DNA of 64,000 nt from F1-120-MAGs238 sp964484185 (GTDB taxonomy: Bacteria; Planctomycetota; Phycisphaerae; Phycisphaerales; UBA1924), in contig CAZAEQ010000019.1 in NCBI GenBank assembly GCA_964484185.1, forward strand, positions 1 through 64,000. The letters are read 5' to 3'. The translations under genes were made by a program, and so were the position numbers. The notes beneath the pieces were generated by a model. That model was not told the origin of the DNA and did not search any database. It saw only the letters and a program-made list of their open reading frames with translations. The stretch's first letter is position 1. Each line of letters begins with the position of its first letter. Below, one piece after another: positions 1 through 7,399 of the stretch.

Positions 1-305
1 CCCCGGCTGATGTTGGCTACGGTGAACAACTTCGCCTCGGTGTCGCCAATAACTAAGCACATGTAGAGTCGGTTGCCTCCGGCGTGTTCCTGGAGATCAA
101 ATCGGGGCAGATTTTCGGACAGATTCAAACCAATGCCAAGGTCAACGTCAACGCAGACGACTTCTCCGCGCCGATCGTTGTTGATCGCGCCCGGCGAAAT
201 GCTGAGCGATTGGCGTTTTCCGCACTGACTCGTGAAGCCGAAGCACGGTGGCAGGTGGCCCAGGAGCGCGCTGTTCGCTAAATCAGCGCCCGAAAACCGA
301 AACAA
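1..305. other. unresolved left edge; possible partial gene
   Basis: No gene can be called with confidence. On the minus strand one frame is open from just after the stop of the neighbouring gene (position 306) to the window edge, about 95 codons, with a possible TTG start near 302-304. Its translation resembles no family I know. On the plus strand a frame ends at a TAA at 54-56 and another runs from a GTG at 84 to a TAA at 279-281 without a ribosome-binding site. The two frames share codon boundaries, so one is probably the shadow of the other. Sequence to the left of the window would decide. Confidence 0.25.
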
Positions 306-1931
306 TTACTTCGGTGTCGCCGCTTCCGCTGCCGCCGGCTTGGTCTCTTCCGGCTTCGCCGTTTCCTTAACAGCCTCAGTCGGTGCGACTGGCGCTGCTT
401 CTGCCTTCGGCGCTCTATCACCCAAAAGTGCATCAATCGCCGCGTTCAGACCTGTAGCTCCATCAGTCCGTGAAACATGTGCGTGGTAGGTAATGTGACC
501 CTCAGCATCGATCAAGACCCAATGTGGATAGGTCTTGACTTCGAACGCGGTTCCAACCGCGTCGCCGCGCTTCGCCAGGTCCCACGAGAATTGACTGCGG
601 GTGAAAAGCTCGGTCGCCGCATCAGGATTCTTCTCGCGAATAGCACACGAGATGAATCGCACGCCCAGGTCTTTGTATCGTGCGACAGATTTGGCGAGTT
701 CATCGTGAGCAGCTTTGGAAGTAAGTGCCCATGTGCCAAAAAAATCCAGGACAACGATGTTGCCGCGAAGCGAAGAGAGCTGAATGTTGCCGCTGGCAAG
801 AGGGATTTCAACTTCGGGGGCCATCGGCAGGCTCGGCGGCGTAACCACGGCCGGCGTTGTTACCTCTGGCTGTTTCCCCAGATCAGGAGAGGGCTTCGTT
901 TCACCAGCTTCGGCAGGAGGCACAACCGCGGCCTTGGGTGCCTCTTGAATGTCCTCTTTGTATCCATCGGGGACCGGAATCTTGAAGTAGTTTTCCGAAA
1001 GCTCCTCATCAAGTTTCACGTTGGTAAATTCAGTGACATATCTGCCGGTGACGCGTTCAGAGTCGAAGATCTTTTCGATGCGGCGGGGGAATCGATCGGC
1101 CTGTCCAATGGTGTACCGATCGCGCGAGCCGCGATCGCCCGTGGTTGAAACGACATCGCAAAGCACGCCATCAGCGGTGACTGGCTCTTCGAGCACAAAT
1201 TCCGCAGGCAGAAGCTCTTTCTGAAAAGGTGTCGGCAGCATCAGATAGCGGAGCTTGGCCGAAGATGCGGACTGAAAAGCCTTTCCGCGGAGACCGGTCG
1301 GAGGGCGTGTGAAAACGGTTTTCTCAGCGTGATCAATCCATTGGACATGATTCACGCCCCAGACAAAATCAAAATCCGAGGAGTCAGCTGGTTTCGCGCT
1401 TGCGCCGCTTGGGTTCTCACGCGAGGTGCTGGTGCCGCTCCCCTTGCCGATCGCGCGAATAAGCCAGGTGTTCGCATTGTTCGGCGCGCGGAGCATTTTC
1501 TCATCTGTCTCCATGCCAGGCGCACCGCCGAGGATGCCGCCTTCGCCGAAGATCTTGAGTTTGAAACTGATGGATTTAGCGGCCTTGATGGCGGCGGCAG
1601 ACTGGCGCAGGATCGCCTTGGCCGGCGAGTCTGCGACTGGGACTTGAGAAGTGTGTACCGGCGCGGGCTTGGTCGGCAAAGTCGGCTTTGTGTCACCTGC
1701 GGGCTTCTCTTCTTTTCCTGAATCGGTCGGAGGCTCAACTGGCTTGGTTTCCTCGGGCTTGGGCTCGTCAGGCTTCGGGTCATCTGGCCCAAGTTGATCC
1801 GGCGCGGGACGCTTAGTGCCCGCCGCTTCATCAATCGGGTCGTCCTGGAATGCAAGCGTCCGCTGGGTGACGAGCGCCGGACTAGCCGCGAGAACTGCGG
1901 CAAGAATGAAGGTAGCAGAGCGGGAAGCCAT
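306..1931 (-). CDS. secreted two-domain protein: LolA/DUF2092-like plus cysteine-less thioredoxin fold
   Basis: A 541-residue exported protein. Residues 1-28 look like a signal peptide, followed by a Pro/Lys/Glu-rich linker (about 31-95). Residues about 100-325 resemble the outer-membrane lipoprotein-sorting (LolA/DUF2092) fold that planctomycetes carry in many copies. Residues about 378-495 look like a TlpA/redoxin domain (VVLDFFGTWALTSK, then a TYPHWVLID-like strand). The usual W-C-x-x-C redox site is replaced by W-A-L-T-S (from 401), so classical disulfide chemistry is not expected. The tail is Ala/Glu/Pro-rich. The ATG overlaps the trpC stop by one base (TGATG), suggesting co-translation. 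The fold is inferred; the function is unknown, possibly lipid or ligand binding at the envelope. Confidence 0.8.
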   Translation of the reverse strand: MASRSATFILAAVLAASPALVTQRTLAFQDDPIDEAAGTKRPAPDQLGPDDPKPDEPKPEETKPVEPPTDSGKEEKPAGDTKPTLPTKPAPVHTSQVPVADSPAKAILRQSAAAIKAAKSISFKLKIFGEGGILGGAPGMETDEKMLRAPNNANTWLIRAIGKGSGTSTSRENPSGASAKPADSSDFDFVWGVNHVQWIDHAEKTVFTRPPTGLRGKAFQSASSAKLRYLMLPTPFQKELLPAEFVLEEPVTADGVLCDVVSTTGDRGSRDRYTIGQADRFPRRIEKIFDSERVTGRYVTEFTNVKLDEELSENYFKIPVPDGYKEDIQEAPKAAVVPPAEAGETKPSPDLGKQPEVTTPAVVTPPSLPMAPEVEIPLASGNIQLSSLRGNIVVLDFFGTWALTSKAAHDELAKSVARYKDLGVRFISCAIREKNPDAATELFTRSQFSWDLAKRGDAVGTAFEVKTYPHWVLIDAEGHITYHAHVSRTDGATGLNAAIDALLGDRAPKAEAAPVAPTEAVKETAKPEETKPAAAEAATPK

Positions 1932-2794
1932 CAGGCAATCTCCAGAAGCTGTTGCAGCGCCAGTCCCGGATGGTTCTGACGCATGAGGTGTTCGCCGACA
2001 AGGACTATTCTGACGCCTGCATCACGCAGTCGTTTCATGTCCTGCGGGGTTTTAATGCCCGATTCGCTGACGAGGATGGTTGGATCTTCAACCAGGTCGA
2101 GCATGCGAAGGGTATGGGCCAAATTGACTGTCATGCTGGAAAGGTCGCGGTTGTTGATGCCCAGCAAGGTGTATGCCGGGAGCGGAAAACCGATGTGCGG
2201 CCGCACGCGCAGCAGGTTTTCGGGCGTGTGGACCTCAAGCAGAACCGTGAGCTTGAGCTCATGGGCCAGGATCATCAGGTCCAGAAGTTCGGCGGTCTCG
2301 ATGCACTCGGCGATAAGCAGAACGGCATCTGCACCGGCGGCCCGGGACTCATACAGCTGAATCGGCTCAATGATGAAGTCCTTGCGCAAGACCGGCAGGG
2401 GCACATGAGCCTTGATGACGTTAATGAACGAGAGGTCGCCCCCGAAAAAGCGACTATCTGTCAGGCAGGAGATCGCCGCGGCCCCCGCAGCCCAATACCC
2501 TTCGGCGATGACATCTGGGCGAAAGGAATCACCGGCGTATTCAGGACGGATCAGCCCCGCAGAGGGGCTCTGTCGCTTCACTTCGGCGATGACAGCAGTA
2601 GGAATGGTGATCGAATGCTTAGTCACCGCGGCGAAGAAATTGCGTGCGGGCGCCTGGTCGGCAATCTGCTTGCGAAACTCCGCGATTGATGTAGCGGCTT
2701 TGAGCGCAGCAATTTCTGTCCGCTTGTGCTCGATGATTTCGGCGAGAACTGGCGGCAAGGGCCCCGGATCGTTGTTGAATGTCTCGCCTTGCAT
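1931..2794 (-). CDS. trpC: indole-3-glycerol-phosphate synthase
   Basis: Catalyses ring closure of carboxyphenylaminodeoxyribulose phosphate to indole-3-glycerol phosphate in tryptophan synthesis (cytoplasm). The 287-residue product has the full TIM-barrel signature set: IAEVKRQSPSAG (phosphate and catalytic Lys), RFFGG, PVLRKDFII, LLEVH, GINNRDL, VSESGI and LVGEHLM. The frame stays open upstream to 3082, but that stretch runs antisense to the CPBP gene and has no homology, so the ATG at 2794 was chosen; it lies about 15 residues before the conserved LAEIIEHKR start of the family. No other trp gene is adjacent; trpE is about 9 kb away at 11513-13138. The stop overlaps the next gene by one base. 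Confidence 0.95.
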   Translation of the reverse strand: MQGETFNNDPGPLPPVLAEIIEHKRTEIAALKAATSIAEFRKQIADQAPARNFFAAVTKHSITIPTAVIAEVKRQSPSAGLIRPEYAGDSFRPDVIAEGYWAAGAAAISCLTDSRFFGGDLSFINVIKAHVPLPVLRKDFIIEPIQLYESRAAGADAVLLIAECIETAELLDLMILAHELKLTVLLEVHTPENLLRVRPHIGFPLPAYTLLGINNRDLSSMTVNLAHTLRMLDLVEDPTILVSESGIKTPQDMKRLRDAGVRIVLVGEHLMRQNHPGLALQQLLEIA

Positions 2795-3791
2795 GTTGTA
2801 CTCAAAAATCCCTTCACTTGGTTTCACATCCGTGCGGTCCATTGTTGGCCTGTTTGTCGCACTCGGCATCTTGGCGTTCCCGATGCTCGCCCTGGGGGAT
2901 TCTCCCGCACCGTTGCCCACGTCAACCTCGCCGCCAGCGCACGAAGGAATGCTCCCCGACCTTTCAGTCGATGACTGGATCAATATCTCACTGGTGGTCG
3001 GTGGCCCGGTGGTTCTGATCGGACTATTTCTGGCCAATGTCATTCGGCCCGGATCGCTCAAGAGCGGCATGCGTGGTGTCACCAGTCACCCATCGTGGGT
3101 GTGGCTCATGGCCGCGCTTGTGACGATTGTCTTCGCATATGCAGCCCGTTCTGGTATCGGCGAACTGGTGCGCCACTACTCGATCAGCCTGGACGATGAG
3201 CGAGGGAAAGCAATCTCAACGCTGGCATTCGTCGTGCCGGGCGCAGTGGTCGGTTTGTTCCTGGCGTACCTGCTGGATTCAAAAGGCGATGCGGGCTTGA
3301 GTGCTCAGCCGGTAGATTTCCCCATCGGTCTCGGCTGCCTGCTCCTGGCAATCCCCGTCGTCTTTGGTGCACAGATCGCGGCATCCTGGATTCACCTCCA
3401 GGTCACACACGAAAAGACCGGACCAATTTCGCACGCAGCGCTCAAAACGCTCGCAGGCGATTCAGATAATCCCTGGGTGTGGGTGACGATCGCGTCAGCG
3501 GTGCTCCTGTCTCCACTCTTCGAGGAGTTTCTGTACCGCGGATTCCTGCAATCAGCCCTGCTCAAATTCGGCGGCTCGCCAGGAATCGCGATCGTCTGTA
3601 CGTCAGCAGTTTTTACATCCATGCACTGGGGCCCAGGCGCGATCAACACGTGGTATGGCCTGGTGCCAATCTTCATGCTGTCGCTGGGCTTAGGTGTGGC
3701 GTTCGAAAAGACAAAGCGAATCGGCGTCCCCATCGTCATGCACATGCTCTTCAACGCGGCAAACGTGGCGCTGGTGATGCTGGCCAAGTGA
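2793..3791 (+). CDS. CPBP-family intramembrane metalloprotease
   Basis: An integral membrane protein of about 330 residues from the CPBP (CAAX protease/bacteriocin-processing) family. All three family motifs are present in the C-terminal half: EEFLYRG (EExxxR), FTSMHW (FxxxH) and VMHMLFN (HxxxN), which supply the metal ligands and catalytic glutamate. An N-terminal hydrophobic segment is followed by a short acidic/Pro-rich loop and several membrane helices. The start is uncertain. The ATG at 2793 lies exactly opposite the trpC start codon; a GTG at 2832 would leave a compact signal peptide (RSIVGLFVALGILAFPMLALG). Neither has a good Shine-Dalgarno sequence. Its substrate cannot be predicted. 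Confidence 0.88.
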   Translation: MLYSKIPSLGFTSVRSIVGLFVALGILAFPMLALGDSPAPLPTSTSPPAHEGMLPDLSVDDWINISLVVGGPVVLIGLFLANVIRPGSLKSGMRGVTSHPSWVWLMAALVTIVFAYAARSGIGELVRHYSISLDDERGKAISTLAFVVPGAVVGLFLAYLLDSKGDAGLSAQPVDFPIGLGCLLLAIPVVFGAQIAASWIHLQVTHEKTGPISHAALKTLAGDSDNPWVWVTIASAVLLSPLFEEFLYRGFLQSALLKFGGSPGIAIVCTSAVFTSMHWGPGAINTWYGLVPIFMLSLGLGVAFEKTKRIGVPIVMHMLFNAANVALVMLAK

Positions 3792-3827
3792 ACACCTCCG
3801 CTCGAAATTGAGCAAGCCCGCACTATC

Positions 3828-4030
3828 ACCGCGCTGGTACCTCGACCGTGAGGTCGATGGCGAGGATCCAAAACCAAGTGAAATCAAGTAAATTGAAAAT
3901 TGTGCCATGCCCCTCTTCGCCCCGAATGGGGCGGTTGGGATGTTGCCACGGGTGAAGCGGCGCCGCTTCGGCGTCGCGGAACTCGTGGAAAGCAGAAAAG
4001 GTCTTTCCGCCCCGGAGCGGGCGGAGGACT
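3828..4030. repeat. 203-bp intergenic repeat, copy 1
   Basis: Copy 1 of a repeat found again at 5095-5297 in the same orientation and with equal length. It contains several hairpins: TCGACC/GGTCGA with a GTGA loop (3842-3857), CGCCCC/GGGGCG with a GAAT loop (3918-3933), an AAGCGGCGCCGCTT palindrome, and CCGCCC/GGGCGG near the right end. The first stem differs in sequence from copy 2 but stays paired. No convincing coding frame is present. It sits between the CPBP protease and the first zinc-ribbon gene and may be a dispersed planctomycete intergenic repeat; this is inferred from structure only. Confidence 0.85.
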
Positions 4031-4081
4031 GCTCCGGATGTCGCCATCCAACCGAATCCACGCCATTCCTACGCTTAAATC

Positions 4082-4546
4082 GTGATGCCTCTTCCCAAAA
4101 TCCGCCAACTCGCAAAATGGACTCTGACTGCATTGTCGGCAATTCTCCTGGCCCTCTGGATCGGCACACGAGGCCACGAAATCCGCTGGGTGCGTTCAGA
4201 CATGTACGCATCCATCCAACGCGGCACGCTGTACATCGACCACACTCCCTCCACCTTCTATCTTCCACCGCTCCACGGCTGGGCATCAGGCCCCACCAGC
4301 GGCGGCTGGAGTTGGAAATGGTCCATTCAATACAACTCGCTGAGCAGTTGGCACCTGGTGACACCCTTGTGGGCCCCCGCGGCGATTCTGACCGCCGTCG
4401 CCGCAGGCTTCTGGTACATTGACCGCCGCGCCAGATCGCAAAAACACCTCTGCGAACACTGCCGCTACGACCTCCGCGGCATCACTGACGCCACATGCCC
4501 CGAATGCGGCAAAACTTCGCTGCGCGAAGTGAGTGTAAAGCTGTGA
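4082..4546 (+). CDS. small membrane protein with C-terminal zinc ribbon (1 of 4)
   Basis: A 154-residue protein of unknown function. It has a hydrophobic segment near residues 13-28, a central soluble loop, a second hydrophobic segment (about 97-115), and a C-terminal treble of cysteine pairs, CEHCRYDLRG followed by CPECG, typical of a rubredoxin-like zinc ribbon. The same layout recurs in the three following genes, so this is a local paralogue family. The ATG at 4082 begins just after the repeat at 3828-4030. The stop codon overlaps the next gene's GTG start by three bases (GTGA), so the two are probably translated together. The C-x2-C-x-YDLRGL...CPECG tail is common in planctomycete membrane proteins; its role is not established. 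Confidence 0.8.
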   Translation: MMPLPKIRQLAKWTLTALSAILLALWIGTRGHEIRWVRSDMYASIQRGTLYIDHTPSTFYLPPLHGWASGPTSGGWSWKWSIQYNSLSSWHLVTPLWAPAAILTAVAAGFWYIDRRARSQKHLCEHCRYDLRGITDATCPECGKTSLREVSVKL

Positions 4547-5079
4547 AGTCCCACCCAAAAGTCCGCAAGGTCGCGCGATGGCTCAGTTTGACTGCCTGTC
4601 GACCCGAGACTCGTCAAGTTGTAAAGTGGATAGGAACTGCTATCGGCACTGTGATCCTTACGATCTGGCTCCTCAGCGGATGGTGGATGCTGAAATATGA
4701 AAACCCAAGTGCGTACATTCTTGTTGAACATGGTACGCTGTGGGTAAATGTTGGGAAACAAGTAGCAAATCCCTGGGCGCCTCCAAACGGGCTTACTCGC
4801 AATTTCTACAAGTCATTTGAGCTGGACTGGGGGCGACTTGGGTATAACGAGTGTTTTGGTCCGGGCACACTGGTGGTCCCGCTTTGGTGGGGTTTTCTCG
4901 TGATTGCAGTTCCAACAGCGTACCAGTGGCGACTCGTTCATATCGCTCGACGGCGCAGCCTTCGAGGCAAGTGCACACATTGCAAGTTCGACCTCGCCGG
5001 CCTGCCGCTTGATGCCACATGCCCCGAGTGCGGCAAGAATTCGCTTCGCGAGAAGTCACACACCTCCGCACCGACCTGA
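4543..5079 (+). CDS. small membrane protein with C-terminal zinc ribbon (2 of 4)
   Basis: A 178-residue paralogue of the preceding gene. Two membrane segments (VVKWIGTAIGTVILTIWLL and VVPLWWGFLVIAVPTAY) flank a loop of about 80 residues, and the C-terminus carries CTHCKFDLAG...CPECG. The GTG at 4543 was chosen because it overlaps the upstream TGA, a usual coupling arrangement; the in-frame ATGs further upstream lie within the zinc-ribbon codons of the first gene. The second copy of the 203-bp repeat starts 16 bp after the stop. Function unknown. Confidence 0.78.
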   Translation: MKSHPKVRKVARWLSLTACRPETRQVVKWIGTAIGTVILTIWLLSGWWMLKYENPSAYILVEHGTLWVNVGKQVANPWAPPNGLTRNFYKSFELDWGRLGYNECFGPGTLVVPLWWGFLVIAVPTAYQWRLVHIARRRSLRGKCTHCKFDLAGLPLDATCPECGKNSLREKSHTSAPT

Positions 5080-5094
5080 GGAGCACACCTAATT

Positions 5095-5297
5095 ACCGCG
5101 CTGGTGCCCCGGACGTAAGTCCGGTGGCGAGGACATAAAACCAAACTATCTATAACTAAATACAAGGAAGCCGTCGCTCCTCTTCGCCCCGAATGGGGCG
5201 GTTGGGATGTTGCCACGAGTGAAGCGCCGCCGCTTCGGCGTCGCGGAACTCGTGGAAAGCAGAAAAAATATTTCCGCCCCGGAGCGGGCGGCGGACT
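5095..5297. repeat. 203-bp intergenic repeat, copy 2
   Basis: Direct repeat of 3828-4030. The hairpins occur at the same offsets: CCGGAC/GTCCGG with a GTAA loop (5109-5124), CGCCCC/GGGGCG with a GAAT loop (5185-5200), and CCGCCC/GGGCGG at the right end. Three of six base pairs in the first stem changed on both sides relative to copy 1. The right end lies 45 bp from the stop of the convergent fused zinc-ribbon gene. Together the two copies bracket the gene pair 4082-5079. Confidence 0.85.
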
Positions 5298-5342
5298 CCC
5301 CGGTTCGCCAAGAGACCGTCTCTTCCGATCAAACCAACACCC

Positions 5343-6281
5343 TCACATCGAACGCTCCCCGCACTCTGGACACGTCGCCCCCTTTGCCAATCCGCGCAGG
5401 TCGTACCTGCATTTGACACACCGATTGCCGCGAGTGCGACACACCGCGCGAAAGTGCCGATACCAGAGAAAACCTGTCGGGAGCGATGTAATTGCCGGAG
5501 CGATCCAAAGGGGAATGGCGATGCAGGCGTAATCGCCATCGACCTCCCAGATCAAACCAAGATCAAGCTTCCACGGCGCATTCGCCACCAGCCTTGGGTA
5601 ACTTCTCATCCAAAACCCGCGGCTCTTGTACCACACGCGACCCCAACTGAAATAGGGCCTATCTACGTGGCTGGCGTTAAATGCGCTATACCGACCGCTG
5701 TAAATCCACACGCCCACCAGCGCGAGCGTCAGCGCAAGCGCCACCCACTTCGCATGCTTGCGGATTTTAGAATATGGCTTCATATACACCGGTGCGGCAG
5801 AATGACATTCCGGACAAGGCGCAGCTGGTGCAAGCCCCGCGCGGTCATACTTGCACGTTGGGCAGCGATTCAAGTGAGAACTGACCCAAATTCGGCGATG
5901 CCAGCAGAAGGCGGCGACCGAAGTCGTTGCGACCAATGGGACCCAAAGGGGGATCTGTAAGAACCACAGGCGTTTGAGCGACACCCACGTATACCACCAA
6001 TCGAACGGGTCATCATTCTCCCGGAATTCCCACCCCGGCTGAAGTAACCCAGCTGATGAATGTGCGATTCCGAACTTTCCCGATGCGATGCTGAACGAAA
6101 CTCCGCCATCAGACTTCCAGATGACCACATACCGCGCGCTGCCAACCCAGATGATGAGCAAGACCGCTGATGTGATCGTCGCAATCCAGGCAAGTGATCG
6201 GGCGCGTTTCCCTGGCGGATGGTTCACCCGCAACTGTATGACTCGACGCTCATGCACTTCGCTTTCAAACGAATCCGCCAT
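5343..6281 (-). CDS. tandemly duplicated membrane zinc-ribbon protein (3 of 4)
   Basis: A 312-residue protein made of two head-to-tail copies of the unit seen in the neighbouring genes: membrane segment, soluble loop, membrane segment, zinc ribbon. The first unit ends in CPTCKYDRAG...CPECH near mid-protein and the second in CVKCRYDLRG...CPECG at the C-terminus. The first ribbon's last motif is CPECH rather than CPECG but keeps its cysteines. The start at 6281 was preferred over an upstream in-frame ATG at 6332 because it follows GGCGGG at a suitable distance and avoids overlapping the gene at 6313-6768. Convergent with the gene pair to its left. Function unknown. Confidence 0.78.
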   Translation of the reverse strand: MADSFESEVHERRVIQLRVNHPPGKRARSLAWIATITSAVLLIIWVGSARYVVIWKSDGGVSFSIASGKFGIAHSSAGLLQPGWEFRENDDPFDWWYTWVSLKRLWFLQIPLWVPLVATTSVAAFCWHRRIWVSSHLNRCPTCKYDRAGLAPAAPCPECHSAAPVYMKPYSKIRKHAKWVALALTLALVGVWIYSGRYSAFNASHVDRPYFSWGRVWYKSRGFWMRSYPRLVANAPWKLDLGLIWEVDGDYACIAIPLWIAPAITSLPTGFLWYRHFRAVCRTRGNRCVKCRYDLRGLAKGATCPECGERSM

Positions 6282-6312
6282 GATCCCGCCAACGCCTCGA
6301 TCGAAACCGCGT

Positions 6313-6768
6313 TCACGCCGATTTCCCCGCACATTCCGGACACGCCGTGCCTTGGGACAGCCCCATCATGTCATACCCGCACGTCCCACACACAATTTTG
6401 GTGATCTGTGGCGGCCCTTGAACAGCATTCTCGCGGCGAGACCAAGATTCATAAAACCCAAGAACCAGGAGCGCAATGCCGAGAAAGAAAGATTCAAGTA
6501 ACCACATCGAGAATCGACTTGAAGCGGGCACGGCCTCGATGAGCTTTCGGCGCATGAAGCCCTCGCGGTCACCTTCGGTCGCGGGGATTTCAAAGAGGCG
6601 AGTGAGTTCCTCCTGCGTCATTCTCTTCTCAAAATCTTCAACCAGTCTTGCCCGGGCGAATCGCGCGGTTGCAGAATCCGCAACTCCCTGGGTCGGTATA
6701 CACAAGATACAGCTGAGCAGCAAAAGAATGCCTGTGACCTTGAGAATGGTGGGAGTGGAGTTCATCAA
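6313..6768 (-). CDS. small exported/membrane protein with zinc ribbon (4 of 4)
   Basis: A 151-residue protein. Residues 1-30 form a signal peptide or anchor (KVTGILLLLSCILCIPTQG), then comes a charged, probably helical segment (about 35-85), one membrane helix (WLLESFFLGIALLVLGFYE), and a terminal CGTCGYDMMG...CPECA zinc ribbon. It lies 31 bp upstream of the fused zinc-ribbon gene in the same direction and probably shares its transcript. It differs from the other three in the middle region, so it is a looser relative. Function unknown. Confidence 0.75.
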   Translation of the reverse strand: MMNSTPTILKVTGILLLLSCILCIPTQGVADSATARFARARLVEDFEKRMTQEELTRLFEIPATEGDREGFMRRKLIEAVPASSRFSMWLLESFFLGIALLVLGFYESWSRRENAVQGPPQITKIVCGTCGYDMMGLSQGTACPECAGKSA

Positions 6769-6810
6769 GGCATTGTACAGATTTGCGGTATTTCAGTAGC
6801 TTCGTGTATT

Positions 6811-7045
6811 CAGGCCAGCGGCCTGGAAGTTTTTAGCCTGGGGTGAAGGCCGCCAGGCTCTGATGGCGGCCGCCACCCCAGGTAAGCAGGTAAATCCCCG
6901 CACTCTGAAAGAGTGCAACTGGCTTTGTCCGTCGATGTTGCGAAGTTGCACTCTTTCAGAGTGCCGGAACTTTGCAAATCTACCTGGGGTGGCGGCCCAG
7001 TGCGGCCTTCACCCCAGGCTAAAAAATGTCGAGGCCTCCGGCCTG
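6811..7045. repeat. 235-bp nested inverted repeat (cruciform-like)
   Basis: Three nested perfect inverted repeats share one centre near 6932. Outer arms: 24 bp, 6830-6853 with 7002-7025. Middle arms: 17 bp, 6868-6884 with 6981-6997. Inner arms: 21 bp, 6900-6920 with 6944-6964. Each inner arm is itself a hairpin (GCACTCTGAAAGAGTGC). Flanking GGCC-rich ends add weaker pairing. Short frames crossing it give low-complexity peptides and are not credible genes. It resembles a MITE-like or REP-like element without a transposase, and is the most strongly folded stretch in the window. Confidence 0.9.
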
Positions 7046-7097
7046 ACAGCACCCAACATTGACAATTTCCAGGCGCATCGGACATTCCGCGCCCTCG

Positions 7098-7319
7098 TTT
7101 TGTCCGGTACCAGACCGATAACCCGTTCCAAATACACAACATTACCTTATAAATCTGTAATAAAATCAGGGTCCAAAACTGGGGAAAACCCTGGCGCACC
7201 GGACGTTTTGCGCCCGCGATGCGCGCCCCTAACACGAGGATTCTTCGTGAGGTTGAAAATAATTTTCGCCCTTATCTGACAAGGACTTACGTCTTTTGAC
7301 CCCCCGGTACCGGACAAAA
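7098..7319. repeat. 14-bp inverted repeat framing a 222-bp upstream region
   Basis: TTTTGTCCGGTACC at 7098-7111 is matched by its exact reverse complement GGTACCGGACAAAA at 7306-7319. A further TTTTGTCC follows at 7331. Inside, a segment near 7192 (GCGCACCGGACGTTTTGCG) partly repeats one near 7073 (GCGCATCGGACATTCCGCG). The interval includes an AT-rich patch (7140-7170) that could hold a promoter. The repeat lies just ahead of the unknown gene at 7400-8485 and may be its control region or the end of a small mobile unit. Confidence 0.6.
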
Positions 7320-7399
7320 AGCTCCTCCCGTTTTGTCCCGCCCAGCCATAGGTAGGGGCGTGCGCAATTCCGCGAACGACCCAAACCAAGGAGCCTCCC

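Noticed and set aside
6811..7045. CRISPR-like repeat
   Set aside because: The repeats are inverted and nested with one centre, not regularly spaced direct repeats with spacers.
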